Origin: Anseranas semipalmata
Taxonomy: Eukaryota; Chordata; Aves; Anseriformes; Anseranatidae
DNA length: 64,000 nt
Reading direction: 5' to 3'
Assembly (NCBI GenBank): GCA_013399115.1
Contig: VXAA01006479.1
Coordinates: 300,651-364,650, forward strand
Below are positions 36,902-51,900 of this stretch, piece after piece. Positions within the stretch are counted from its first letter, which is position 1. Each line of letters begins with the position of its first letter. The translations under genes and the position numbers were made by a program. The notes under the pieces were generated by a model. The model was not told the origin of the DNA, did not search any database, and saw nothing but the letters and a program-made list of their open reading frames with translations.

Positions 36902-39900
36902 CTACAAGAAGAGGGAACAGAAGAAAAAAAAAAAAATGTCAAAGGTCAGCATATAGGTCATATGAAAAACTGTCCATATTAGGAAACAGTAACTACTTCA
37001 AAACAAAATAGTTCAGGGCAGATTCTATTATCTTCTATTAGACAAAGATGTAAAACTTTCAGAAAGCACAAAACACCAAGTGAGAACACAAGCAACACAG
37101 CATAAGTCAGACCCAAGGGATCTGCAGAGCCCTAGTCCAGTCTCCTGCCCAAAGCACATTCAAACGTGAAGTCAGGCTGGGCTGCTCAGGGCTTCACTCG
37201 GCTGGGGTGCAAAACCCCCCTGCCTGCCTGGGCCCCGACTCCACAGCTGGGCTTTCCTGGTGGAGAAAAGGCTTGTCCTCATCTCCACCCAAGCCTCTCG
37301 TGCCTCAGCCTGTGCCATGCCTCGCGTCCTCCCGCCATGCACCACTGTTCAGAGCCCGGCTGCGTCTCCTCCGTCCCATCCTGCCAGTGCTGGGGCTGCT
37401 GCTGGGTGCCCCCAGAACCACCCCGGCTCCCAGCTGACCTGGCCCCACACCACAGCCTCGCCTCACAGGCCAAGGCCTCCACCCCATGACTATATTGGTC
37501 AGCCACTATTGAACTCGCTCCAGTTGTTGGTCTCCTTCTTGCAATGGGGGCCCTAAAACTGGATGCAGTGAAGTACATCTAATACACATCAAGTACATCT
37601 AGTGTTCTACTTCTGTGCTTCCTTTATTGCAAGACTAAAAACTTACCAGTCCTGTTATTTTTTTAGATACTGCTTTTGGAAAACAAACCACCTTCCCTAG
37701 ATAACTTTTGCTCCACAGAAACAAGGAAATTCATAATAAGCTACAGAACATTAGAAAAGTAAAAGCGTCTGCATTTCCACATCAACCTATGCAGTGATTG
37801 TCCTTACCCACTTCTTTCAGGTAGTAGTGAAGTGTTCTTGTAATACAAAGTAGAGGTAACGGCACACCTGATTTGCCAATTCAAAATGGTGAGTGAACAC
37901 TGCCTAAAAAGCTTAGTATCTTCTACAATGTGTGCAATTCCAAAACAGAATTAAAAGTCGCAGTGGCACCCAAATAAATTAAGATTGGAAACAAGCTATA
38001 ACACACACGTACTGATACCAAGTGGGCTGCATGATACTACTGGTCTTTACAAAACCTAGGATTCTTCCACCTGGCTCACCGATTTGCAGCTACCTTAAAG
38101 CTTGTTTCCTGCATAATCTTTAAATAAGCCTTTAGCAGCATTGCAGTACCTAAAAGGGGCCTACATGAAAGATGGAAAGGGACTGTTATCAGAGGGTATA
38201 GTGATAGAACAAGAGGTAATGGCTTTAAACCAAAAGAGGGTAGATTTATATTAGATATAAGGAAGCAATTCTTCACTAGGTGGTGAGGCACTGGAACAGG
38301 TTTCCCAGAGAAGTTGTGGCTGCCCCTTCTGGGGAAGGGTTCGAGTCCAGGCTGGATGGGGCTTTGGGCAACCTGGTCTAGTGGGAGGTGTCCCTGCCCA
38401 TGGCAGGGCGTTGGAACTAGATCATCTTTAGTGTCCCTTCCAACCCAAACCATTCTGTGATTCTATTATTCTACACATTAGATATGGCAAGCTGAACTGA
38501 GTAAAATAGAAAAGAAATTACTGTAATTTAAGGAGAGATTTAAATTTTGTCTCCTTATGACTCCATATCCTGTGCAGGATGACAACACAATAGGCAGGAA
38601 AGCATGTGATGCCCATCTGCCAACACTGCTATTTTCAGCCACTTTATTCCCAGATTTAACTCTATGACTGTGACTAACAACTTCCGGTGACAATTTATGT
38701 TACACTTCTAGCTGTAGCAGTATTATTTAATCAAGAGGCCTTCCTTAAAATTGAATTCAACACACGTCAGAGTCATAATTTTTCAGCTTTTCTGCCGGTC
38801 ATGTATACCCATTAAGGGCAAAAAAGTCAGAAGGACTGACAAAAGATGTGCTGAATACATTGGCACTTAACATGGAGAACTCACCTGGTTTACCACCTGG
38901 AACAAAGAGCATACAAAAGTAGCAAGCCACTGTGGACTGCATTTTTGTATTTCTAGAAGTGAATTTCATGTGCAAATGGCTGTATGAATACATGTAAAGC
39001 TGCTTTCAAACTGCTGGTATCCACAGGTATTTCAAGACACCATGTTTTTACTATGGAACATCTACATGTCTAATAATGCAGCCAAAAGACCAAGATAGTT
39101 GTTTTTATTCTTCTGAAAATTCTTCTAAAATCTGGTAAGCAGATACCTATGTATTTTATGTCCACAAAATACAACTTCTACAAGTTACAAAAATGACATG
39201 TGGGAATGAATAAATCTTTTGGTATATCTACCCTGACGCAACGCATCATTGAAAAATTCAAAATACTGAGGAAAGGCCAGGCGTAGAGATGTAAATACAA
39301 TAGCATCTATGACACACAAGTACTTATAACACTTTGTTTACACTAAGCTTGACTGTAATGTCTGCAGAGAGCTCTCTCATAACCTTAAGTTTCTTCCAAC
39401 ACTACAAGCTTGTACTAAGTCAAAAACAGGTCCCAGATTCCTTTATAAAAATCGAAAGCAGTTAGGGCAATGAAAGGACAGTGTCCAGAGGATACCAGGT
39501 AACTAAGCAGTCAAGTGCACTCAATGAGCTGTACGCAACTGGTCAATGAGCTTAAATGACTAGAAAGCCAAAAGCTTCAAATGGACTGAGTAATTCTGAG
39601 TCAAATCTGCATGCAAGTGACAGATGGCTTCCAAAAGCCAACAACAGAACAAAAATTAATCATAGTTTCAAGCAGAACTGGAAGTGTCTGCAAATTACCT
39701 CTGTAAGAGGGATCTGAGCCCCTTTATGATAAAAGAATAACCTGACTAATTTTTTTAGATGAAAAGTTTAAAAAACTCAAGTGATTTTATTTTACAAAAA
39801 TTGCAGTCATTATACATACCTAACTAAATTAGATTTATCACTGCTGTATGATCTAGGTAACCTCTCTAGATTTCAATGCATGCACTTAAACAAGGACAGG

Positions 39901-42900
39901 ACTAATTACTATGTGTTCCTGAGTTAAACAGGTGCCACATTAAATGGAGCAAACACAGCTGATTACATTCATGCATCCTTAGCAGCCTAAACAAAAGGGC
40001 ATCATGCCTAAAGAGTCATTAAGAGAACTTCTNNNNNNNNNNNNNNNNNNNNNNNNNNNNNNNNNNNNAAAAAAGACAACAAACAAACAAAACACAACTC
40101 CCCAGTACTTTTATTTCTCTATCCAGTTGGGTGAGGTTCAATTTTGGTGAAAAATGTTCCAACTGACAGTTCAGGAAATAAACTCCCCTACTTGGTAACA
40201 AAGCACCTTGTCACTCTGCAGTGCCATGCATAGTATCATAGAGAGGGAAAATTCACATTCCTCACAGTTATTTCCATAAAGTAACATAACTCTTGTGCCG
40301 AGTTCTGCTGACACATAATTATTAGTTACCTGTTTTTAGGAAAAAGTCTTCAAAAGCTACTGAAAAGCTGTTGTCACACTGACAGCTGAACAGCTATTGA
40401 AGTGTTATACATGGAAAAAATGCACTAATTTACTTCAAAATATTATTTGGACAAATCAGAACAGCTTAGTATGTAAACCAGCAACACCACATGTTAAAGC
40501 AATCTCCTCAGTCTTAAGTTAAAGAAAGAAGTCAAAGCATGAATACACTGTCAGTGCACAAACCTTTAGAAAAAAATCTCTACTGAACATCTGTGCACAG
40601 GATTAGATTACTTATAGGCATTAGATGCATTTATTGAAGTTGCAAGAGGCAAAAAAAAGCATTATACTTTTGTTAACTGAACTGTCTTAACAGCCAGGTC
40701 TATATGACTGCTATGATGTTTGGTAAACTGTTTTCTATCCAAATTGCAACTACTATTCTACTATCAATTCTTCTCAGTAGTGATCTGAATGGCAATGGCT
40801 AAACAAAATTAGAATTAAACTCAGATTTCAGTAATAGGACTTCTATTAGTTAACCAGCTTTTGATTCACCTTGCAAAAGACTATAAACAAAGGAACCTCA
40901 CTTTAAGGTAATAAGAAGCAGAGACTGAAAGCAAACATCAAGGAACCCAAAGTAACTTTAGAAGAAGTAGGCCAGAAAAAGGGAGATGTTTTCATTTTTC
41001 AAAAGTATGTTGTCTGTTTGAATTGTTTGCTGATTTTGGCTCAGTGAAAGTCTTTATGAGGAGCCAGCAGTGTGATGCTGACCCAGCAGTTCCAGAACAC
41101 AGACCACACACTTAGGTCTTAAGACAAAACCTTGGGTTTCTATGACCTGACACTGACATTTAGTTACAATGTGAAAATAGAGATGATTAATACAGCTGTT
41201 AGCATTTGATAAAACAAAATGGTAATGCTAGTGGTCTGATTCCTGCAGGCTCTGTTTGATCTCACTAGTTGCATCATTAACTACTTCCAAGTTTTAAGTC
41301 AGTCAGCTCATTATAATCCTTTGCATGGACATACAGTCTATTCCAAACACTTCTCTACTTCAGTATGAGACATACCCAGGCTCCATAATTAAGGCATCAA
41401 GACAAAGCAGCAAGTTACAGGAACAAAAACCTGTATTTGTGCATGCTGACACCAGTCACAGGTATTTCAGGGTTAATTATTTTAATGTAGCTATTTGTGG
41501 AGTCCTCCTTTAAGCCTTTTGTGTTGGTAAAATGAGATATGGTAGGCACAATTTCAAAAATATATATATATTTTTTTATTTCATCTTAAGATTCCATCCA
41601 ACATTGAGCTACTTCCTAGAACTGCAAAAGCCTGAGCTCTATGGAAATTCAGCTTTGAATTTTTCCAGTACCCTATTCCACTGCAGACTTACCAGTGCCA
41701 CGGAAGACAGGACACCATGAGCAAAAAAAGCATTATGCTGGTAGGAATTCCAACTTATGGTCTCTTAGCTGTTCAAAAAATTAATATTGGGAGCTAATTA
41801 GAAATAGCCATGAGCCTTACATACCAACAAAGAACAATGGCACCTCGATTTACTTCTGCCCAGGTCTTCAAATTCTCAATACCAACACGTTCCACCAATG
41901 TTCTTCCAAAGCAACCTGTAAAACATGGAAAAGGGGCATGGGGATAAAAAAAATTAATACAGTACCCTTTTACAAAGAAATATTAAGAATTCTCTGCAGC
42001 TGTGATTTAATCAGATTTTAGCCACCAAGTATTCACAAAGTTATGCTCTCTCAAAATAACTGGCTATTCAATGCACTGATACTTCTACAGACGGTAGTTC
42101 TAAGCACTGCTTAAAATTAGACAATATCAGCACTGTGTTACAATTTACTATTATAAAGCAGCATATCTGCTGCTTCTCTTTTAAATGGCTTCAAAGGCTA
42201 TCCACATCTCAAAAAAAGGCATCCGCTCTAATGGAAGAACTTGGCAAGAGTAACACCAACACAAGAGATAATTACATGCAATTTACTAACACATACACAC
42301 CTCTGCCGAAAAATGCTGTTTTCAAGGATCTAAATCTACAACTGAAGAAAAGAATTTGCACAAAGTTATTTAAATCTTCAGAGCAAATCCATACTGATGC
42401 ATGAAAACCAATTCGACATTTGTTTATTTCAGTTGTACTGATGCTACAGCTACTTCTTTAGTAGCTTTGAAAGCCTAAGTTAACTTGAAGATCCATTATA
42501 CTAATGACATACGTAAAAGAAAGAACCAAGGCTGACCACAAGTCCATAGCTCAATTTGAAGAACTGAACTTTGGGGAAACAGCTCTTACAACTTGGAAGC
42601 TGAGCAAATTTATCAGGAAGTAACCAAAAGAACCCCAAAACTTCAACCTCCAAACAAACACCAAAGCTATTTTTCACTGTCACTTTAGATTAGAATTCCA
42701 AGTGAAGAACTGGTCGGTTTTTATTCAGCTGTTCCCTACATGATAATGATTTGGTTGGTTTTTAATGTCAATGTAATAAACTCACAACAACAATTCTGAA
42801 TGGCATACTCTTCAGACAGAAACAAAGAAACCAAAGGGAAATGCTTGTGTTTAAAATGTGAATTGAGTACTGCTAGCAGAAATAAAACCAGATAACTATC

Positions 42901-45900
42901 ATCATCTCAGTCTAGTCTCTGAAAGACACTCATATAAAACTTCCTCTTTGAACATTTCCAGTCATGCACTTGGAAAAAGTAGTAACAAAACAGTCTCCTT
43001 TCAGAAACATTTAATAAAGACCAGCAACCTCTTATTTTTAAAGGAAACAGTGGATGGCTAGATATCGTAAGAAAAAAAAAAAAAGGGTTTAAGAAAGTCT
43101 GATAATTCTACAACAAAAAAGCCCCCTACACACAAGAGAAGTTCCCTCCAGATTATACTATGCCACCCACCCCCTTTCATTTTTCAAGGTTTTTGTATGA
43201 AAAAAGTAATCTATATGAGGATGTGGTGATTCACAGAACAAGATTTTGCAGTTATGTAATAAAACGAGTTCAAAAAAGCTAAATTAAGACGAGAACATCT
43301 GTGCCCAATCTCTGCCTTCTGGGATATAAAATAGCAAAGATGTCCTATTTTTGTGCCTGAATTATTGTAGCAACCGTTATAAAGCAGTAACTCAGCAGCA
43401 CTAATGAACACAGTATGGATTACAGCTTGGCTCACAAGCAGTAATGAAACAAGTCTTTCTGTCAGAAAGGCTTTACCTTTTCTATTATTATCCTTTAAAT
43501 TGCTGTGTATTTGAGCAAAGATAAAGACATTTTAAGCGCAGAAACAGTTCCAAATACACAGTAAAAACCTGAGAGAGAAAAAAAAAGACCAGTACTTGCT
43601 GTGTAGAAAAAAAACAAACTTATCCTTTGCATCCTGTTCATGTAACAACTCACAACAGCAAAAACAGATAAAAGCAATGATCTTAGAGGACATGTTAAAT
43701 TTTGCATATATTAGTATGTTTAAAGAAATAAATGCAATCTTATTGTACGTCAGATAACTGATTACTCTGAAGTCAAAATTTGATCAAATAAAGCTGAATT
43801 TCCGACATACCTTCTTTTCCACTCTCTCGCATTTTTTCATCTTGCTCTATTAACCATTTCAACACTAAATGACCCGCCGGATGCTCGGCAATGTGAAGCT
43901 TTAAGAGGAAAAAACAAAGCACAGAGACAAATTACTAGGTGATGATGTTTCAAAGTGCAGTTCCATAGTTATTTCTACATGCTTTACCTATTTTTCCCTT
44001 TGTGGGGAGCCACCACACTACACTCATCCCTTTAGTTTTTACCTATGCAAGCATCAGCTAGTCTGATGTAAATGCCTGAATACTTATTTAAAAATGACAG
44101 GGTTTTTTTTGTGTTTTTGTTGTTGTTGTTTTTAAACTTTCTGCCCTGTAACATCTGACTTTCAGGAATACAAGCTGCCTCTATTGCTCTACATCCACTA
44201 CTGTTTCATCCACCCCTCCTAGGACTTCATGCTTACTTAGCAGAATCTCAAGGTCTTATTGCCTCTACAAGAATATCCAGACTTTTCACATTTTCAGAGA
44301 CCCCAAAATTCACTACAGTATGACTCACAGAAAAGCACAGAAAGCATTAGTACATATAAAATTCTACCAAATGCGTCTCTTAAAAAGCAGGGATAGGTGG
44401 TTTTAGAAACAATGGCTTTAAGAGATTCATCTGGAATGCCTGAGTGGAAACACACATTTCATGGGATAGCAGAGAAGCAAGAAATTTAGTTCATTTGTTA
44501 GGAATAGATAATACTCTCAGCATTCTTCCTACAATTATTAACTGACTCACTAACTTCATTTTTATATGAACTATGTATATGGCTACATTCTATAGGCACT
44601 GCAGAGGGAGGGGCACTGCAAAACTGGAGACGGCCAAGACAGTTCAGTAAAACTATAAAAATCTGGAGAACATCTATCTTGAAAATAGTCTACACAGCAT
44701 TTTCTATTTTCTAGTCTACAGAGGTTTAACTGACTAACCTTAACTCAACAAAATCGGGGAGAGTCTCCCAGGCACTTTTTGAAGAGAAGGTCATACTGCA
44801 AAGACACCTATTATCTAAGATCTTCCCTTGCATGGATATATGCATACCAGAAAGCTAAGGGACCCTATCATTCAGTGTACACAGCTCAATGAACTATAAA
44901 AAGTTACTAACTGCTTGATTTCATAGTGATAACATTAACAGAGAGCTTGTGTAACATGACTATTAGCTACCTTCCCACAAAATGTTTAAATTGGTTCTGG
45001 AAGATTCAAGACTATAAAATACCTCACTCTCCAGCTCAGATGAAATGCTGGCTCAAGCCTTCATTACTCCAGACACAATAGGCTATTAAAGGAGAATGTC
45101 AGAAAACAAAACAAAGACTGCTTCTATTATGGAAGTTCACTGACCTCTTATGTAAAGGAAAAAATGAGCAGACTTCATGTTGGCAATAAAACATAAGCAA
45201 ATGCACTGCAAGATCTCAACATCTTATCCTCTGTTACATTACCTGCCCATCACGGCCACCTGGAACCAGCTCTTCTGCTGCTAAATTAGCAATTGCATCT
45301 AATGTGGGCTGGATGTCACCAATAGCCGTTCTTAAGATGTCAGCAACCAAGACAAAGGTAGCTTTGTCCATCACTACTTCTTGTGAATGTTCTTGCAAAT
45401 ATTCTAGCAAAGGTGGGGAAATGGCTTCCAGGAGTTCACGGCGGCGGAGGTCAGTATTCTTCTTACTGATGAAAGAGACATCAAATTACTGTAGAAGACT
45501 TGCTCTGTATGCACATCAAGTAAAACAAAACTGAGAATATACGTGTTATTTGAAACCACTATATGTTATTGAAAGGTCAAAATAAACCATTATTCTTCCT
45601 TCTGTTTCACATACAATTAAATGTTGCACACATTTTAAGAACAGAGTGAGAAAGTATACAGTGTTTAAAGCTGACTGTCAGTAAACTTCATAGAGCGAGT
45701 TTTTTGTTAACAATGGTAATTTAACCTCCATATATTGTCTATTCATTTTGTTACCTCAACTACTGAGAGAGATTGCTTAAATAGTTCACTAATCATCTGA
45801 AGTTGCTGGTTCTTCAAAAGCTGATAAGCTTCAATGTCATTATCAGTATCAGGGACTGAATTCAAATGAACATTTTACGCTTTTATTGCTAAATTTTCAG

Positions 45901-48900
45901 ATATACTTTTATGCAACTCAAACCAATAATGCATATTAAAATTTTTCTGTTGTGCCAAATTTGATATAAGAGTTTAAACAAAAATCATAATTTTTGCTCT
46001 TTACAACAGGGGCAAACTGTTGATTACACAAGCTTTAAGCAAAAAGTGCAAAAATTAGAACTTCAGATTAATATAACTAATACTTATATATTATTTACAA
46101 GTATTTACATTGCTTAGATATATTATGAAGAAAAACTGAAATTAAATTTATCATGAGAAAGTTGTGCAAACTCTTCTAGACTCTACGAAAAAAAGAACTT
46201 TCATATCCCAGTTACCTATAGGCATTTCCATCACCCTGTTGTAGAAGTGTGATGATTTCTGGAACAAAATGTGCAGGGTCTCTAGGACTTAGCAAGTACA
46301 ACAAGACCTTTTTTCCATGTTTGTTGTTAATTATACTGGGCAAGGAAGTATTTATTTCCTGTAAAAGCAAAACAAACAGCAACAAAATATGAATGAAATA
46401 ATCAATAATTACTGGTGGCTCAGAACTATTATCTTTCAAATGCAAAGCTTAAGAAAGGAAAACTAGATATTATGAATAAGATATCTGCTTGTGAAACTAA
46501 ATCAAAAAAACTCTAATCAGAATGAAAGTTTGCAGAAGTGAAAGAAATGTAAAAAAAATATTAAGGTTTAAGATATGTTCATCAGATTCATCAATGTCCT
46601 TGATTAGAAAAATACTATGAAAGGACAAGATTTGTTTTTGCTGATACACCCAAGTACAAAGAACGTATTATGGTATGGTGTACAGACAATCTGAGTAAAA
46701 GTCATAACCTCAACAGACCAGACATACAAAGGATCATCTACCACATCACCTAAGAGCAATCACTGGAAACATGCTGAATTCAAACAACACGTATGAATTT
46801 TGATAAACTGCAGTGAACATCAGTTTGGTGCAGCACTTTATGAGTAAGAAACTACAGCTGTAACCTCCACAACTACACATGGAAGAAAGTCTTTTAGGGG
46901 GGAACACTCTCTCCCTTCTTGGCATGTACATTCATATTTAGATGTGAAGTTAATTTTACAATTAAACAGATGACAAAGATGATCAAGTATTTCAAGACTT
47001 AGAACCGGTAAAGAAAATATTTAATTTAGTACAACTAAACACAAAAATCATCTGGACTTTGAAACCAACCTAAGACACAGCCATTTAGCATAATAGACAA
47101 TAATGGCATTTCTCTTTAAATCCTTCAAAATTGCACTTCCACCACTCATTCTGCAATTCTGACAAATCACAGTATTTGCTCACCTTCAGTGCCAGAATTG
47201 AGAGAAAGTACCAGGAGAAATTTAAATGACAACTGTGCTGTTTCTCACTGGTAACATCACCCTAGCACTGCCTGTTCAGAATTCTCACAACTGAGAGCTC
47301 TTCTACTGAAATCTGCCGGAATCCTAACACCTGCCAAGAACACATTGTACAATTCCAATCGTACATGAAGGTTTAAGGCTACATACTTATTCTCTGGTCC
47401 AGGATTAAGACCCTGTGTGGCTGAGAGATAAGGAAAGACTTTCCTCTGAGGCTTTTAAGAGCTTACAACTCTCCCCTACCTAGGAATTCCCTACCCTTCT
47501 GCCAACTGACATAAGCAATCAGTTTTTATAACACAACAACAAAAAGAGATAGACTCAGCAAACCCTGCTTTTTCTCTCCCTCAAGTCTTCATTATTTTCT
47601 TTCCATTGATTAAGCTTTTAGTATGAACAGAAAGATAACCTGTATAACGTATTTCAGAAGTCTAACTTTTCTTTAAGAAAATTACGTTTTTGATTCTTCC
47701 ATAGAGTATACTTCAAAATCTGATTTCTTGATACTTTCACCTCATCCTCAGCTACTAGTTTTCATTCCTTACCTGAAGAGTTGGCTTTGATCTTATTGAT
47801 ACATTTTCTTCTTCCCTGACATCCTTTCACTATTTCTGGCCTCATATAAACCCAGATGGGCTAATTCTGTATATGTGAAGGCTACTCCTTCTTATTCTCC
47901 TTTACTCCTCTGTCCAGATTGATGCAGTAAGATCACCAAACAGTAAACACTCCATTATCTGTGATAATATAAGGAGGTCTCAGATGGCAGAAAAACACAG
48001 ATGATTCTGTAATTAAATGACACCTTGGAAGCTAAAGCCAAACACTTAACTAATAAGTGTTAACTAATATGGTTATTAGTTAACTAATAAGTTAACTAAT
48101 TAGTCACCCAGCTATTAACTAATAAGTCACCCAGCAACCTGAGTGCTTGTAACATCATGTAACATAGTACAGAAATGCGTCAATGATCTTGTACCAAGAT
48201 AGCTCTGATCTGTCAAGGCTTATTTGTTTGGAAATTGCGCAAAGGTGTTACATTTATGAATAGACTCTGGAAACAAAACCAGCTGTGATCACAGCTAATA
48301 TACCTAAGAAACACAAACTATCGCCACACTGGGATACTTTCATCTTTCCACACCCACCAGAGAGGAACAGACTTCAGAATGATTTTCCATGCTAGGGTAC
48401 ACAAACCCAATTCCCTCTATACAACATACCAAGCAAAAGCAAAAACAAAGCAAGCCTCATCATGACCGCTTTCTCCTCATACTTCTCCATGTGCAGAGCA
48501 TTTGCCTCATCTTTACCTCCCTGCCACTGCCTTTCAACCCATGTGATTCCATGAACATCACTAATGTAATAAAAAAGTTATTGCATGAGTATGACTATAA
48601 GCACATTGCAACCTGTGTATCAACATTAATTATTTTACTTGCATGAAAATTAATTGTGCGCTGAAGTGGTTGAGTCACCATCGCTGGAGGTATTCAAAAC
48701 ACATTTGGATGTAGAGCTTAGTGATACGGTTTAGTGGAGGACTTGTTAGTGTTAGGTCGTAGGTTGGACTAGTTGATCTTGGAGGTCTCTTCCAACCTAA
48801 ATGATTCTGTGATTCTGTGAAAGTCTCTTTTCTCAGTGTGAAAGCATAACTGTATGGTAATTCACAGCTAACTTAAAAGCGATAAATTTTGCATGTAAAT

Positions 48901-51900
48901 ATGGTCCAAGTATAAATACCTTATGAAATCCCATTAAATCATTTTTTGAAAGAAGGTGGGGGAAATGGGGCATTCCAAAAGGAAGCAGATGCAGATTAGA
49001 TCATACTACCATTACTGTCCATTGTGCAATTCCATGCAGGTGCTGCAGAACAGCTAGAGTGCTCTCATGTTTCAGACACACCTATCTATATCCATTTTGG
49101 AGGTCAGATAAAAATATTACACGGATTTTATCCAGAATACTAATTTTCATTTAATTATCAACACATTAAATAAAATGTCAAATTTTGAGAGTTAATGTAA
49201 GCCTACAGCTTCAGCATCCAGCCAAAAGTCTCCAGCTACTTGTTCTTCTTCAAACTTGTTATACTATAGAGGAACATGGCAGCATGTCTGACTAAGTTTA
49301 CAATAGTTTATCCTGAAGTATCATTTCCAAAGATGCCGCTTGGAAATGAGCTAAATATGCTGAACAACCTTTTTCAGAATAAAAGTTTGTGTGATAATGA
49401 CACTCTAGCCATGGATATTCTTGACACTTCACGTTTGCCCATAAAATTCATGAGGTCACATCCTCATTCTAAAGTTTTCCATCACTTTAATCCCTTGAAA
49501 TACTAGCAGACCTCAAACTTTTATGGCAGAGACATTTTCCTTTAAAGAGATTCAAGTCATTGATCAGCCAGAATGAACATGTACAAAAAAGCTAATTTTC
49601 AGCAAGCAATGAATGCAGCTTAAATATGAATTCAATAAACAACTGAAGAGAAAGTGCTGAGTTACTCAATGACAAGAAAAAATGACACACAAATGTAAGG
49701 AAATAAGAGTTGGAAAGGACTTAAATGATTTGTAAAAAGTGGATGGATTCCTACTTTCAGTAGGGAAGTCCTACACACTGCAGTACAATGACAAATACAA
49801 AAACTTTATTTAGTACAACATTTCAGGAAAAATAAATTACTTACAGATATAATTAACTGTTTCACAAGCTTAGTGTCATCGATGCAATCAAAAGCTGCCA
49901 GCAAGACCAAATGAGAAAATTCACCCTGCAAAGATGAGACATGAGAAAGCTTCAATGACACGTAAACAAGTTCCATGAGTATAATAGTTCACTTAGAACG
50001 AACATTTGTGACAGTTTGTCTCAAACATGAGACAACATGAGCCTACAAGCAAATTCTGTCCCCTGTCACAGAATCAGAGAAACCTCACATTTAGGCTCTC
50101 TTTGAAAGTTTTTTTTTTTTTTTTNNNNNNNNNNNNNNNNNNNNNNNNNNNNNNNNNNNNNNNNNNNNNNNNNNNNNNNNNNNNNNNNNNNAAAACATTA
50201 ATTCTGTCTGGCATTGTAACCTCATATATTGCTTTACCATATGCAAGCTATTAACCTCATCCAATTATATAATCATCATTTGAAATCACAGGATTTGCTT
50301 TGCTGGAACATACAGATTTTATTTCATAAAATCACAGAATGGTTTGAGTTGGAAGGGACCTTAGAGATCCATTTCCAACCAACCTGCCATGCACCAGGAC
50401 ACCTTCCACTAAGACAAGTTGCCCAAAGCCCCATCCAACCTGACCTTGAACACTTCTGGAGAAAAGACAGCCACAAGTTCTCCAGGCAACCTGTTCCAGT
50501 GCCTCACCACCCTCTGTGTGAAGAATTTCTTCCTGATGTCTAATCTAAACCTAAAGCCATTTACCCCTTGTTTAGTTTAAAGCCATTACCCCTTGTCCTA
50601 TCACTACACTCCCTGATAAAGAGTCTTTCCCCATCTTTCTTGTAGGCCCCTCTGTAAGTACTGGAAGGCTGCTCTAAGGTCTCCAGCCTTTCTTCAAGTA
50701 GAGGTGCTTCAGCCCTCTGATCATTTTTGTGGCCCTCATATTCCCTGGACCCGCCCTAATAGGTCCATGTCTTTCTTACGCTGCAGGCCCTAGAGCTGAA
50801 TGCTGTACTCCAACTGGTGTCTCATGAGAGCAGAGTATAGGGGGAGAATCACCTCCATTGACTTGCTGGCCGCACTTCTTTTGATGAGGCCCAGGATATA
50901 GTTGGCTTTTTGGGCTGCAAGCGCTCACTGCCAGCTAACGTCAAGTTTTCCATCCACCAATACCCCTAAGTGCTGATCCTCAGGGCTTTCCAATGACATT
51001 GCCAGCACATCTTAATATTTGTTCCTCTTCTGCATACAGATTATTTTATTCCTAACAAATTAACCAAGGAGTAGTATGAAGATGCAATATAAAGATGGGC
51101 TTGAAAATACCTGCTGTCTTTCTGTCTCTAACAGCAACTCCTATACATTAATTGAAGAAAAAAATATTGTAGAAAAAAGATTTAATTAGCTCAGCTAGTT
51201 TAAAGAATAATACTAGCTGTAGTGCCCACGATGAAGTTTCTGAGTATGTATCCAAATAATCAATAAATATATTTCATACTACTTAATACACCATCACTAT
51301 TGCAAACTTAAATTAAGATCTCATAGTTGCTTCCACTACCAAAGCACATCAAAATCAGTCTCTAAGCATCAAATCAGATGTTTGAGACATTTTTATTTAC
51401 AAAATAAAAGACTAATGAACACTCACCGTTGCTATTTTTTCAATGTATGTCTTCATAGTTTTCACAATGACTTTTCTGTCCTATCCAAAAAGGAAAACTT
51501 GAGTGAGCCTATAATGTCAGTGATTCTGAACAACTGAATTGCTATTTACACCTTCAAGAGATAATCTACAATTTACTTCCTAAAGCACAGAATAGTTACT
51601 TAAATCCAACATTTGTAATATTAATCAACACCTAAAAACAGTATAAAGGGCTAAATCTGAATTGTGAAAAGAGTCAGTCCCACGGATGTTCTGTGAGGTG
51701 TCCACATGTTCAGTCCAGAATGTTGAATGTGACAACACAAAATGGGGCAAATTCAAAAAACCTACACATATTCAGCAATATTCTGTCCATTACTTACGGA
51801 AGAACACACTGACTCTTCACTTGGAAAGAAACCTATTCAACATGATCCGAAACTTTAAAGATGCAAGGACTCTAACCTGTTGCAAAACCCCTTTGCAAGC

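Larger units (their letters stand above)
36902..41824 (-). other. PUM3: PUM3 intron 16, the longest
   Basis: About 4.9 kb between exons 16 and 17. It holds the old CR1 (37.1-37.6 kb), a second CR1 fragment (38.1-38.5 kb) and an N gap. I see no additional exon in it. Confidence 0.85.

Noticed and set aside
50027..50254. Open frame running across N bases
   Set aside because: Spans the assembly gap, so it is an artefact.
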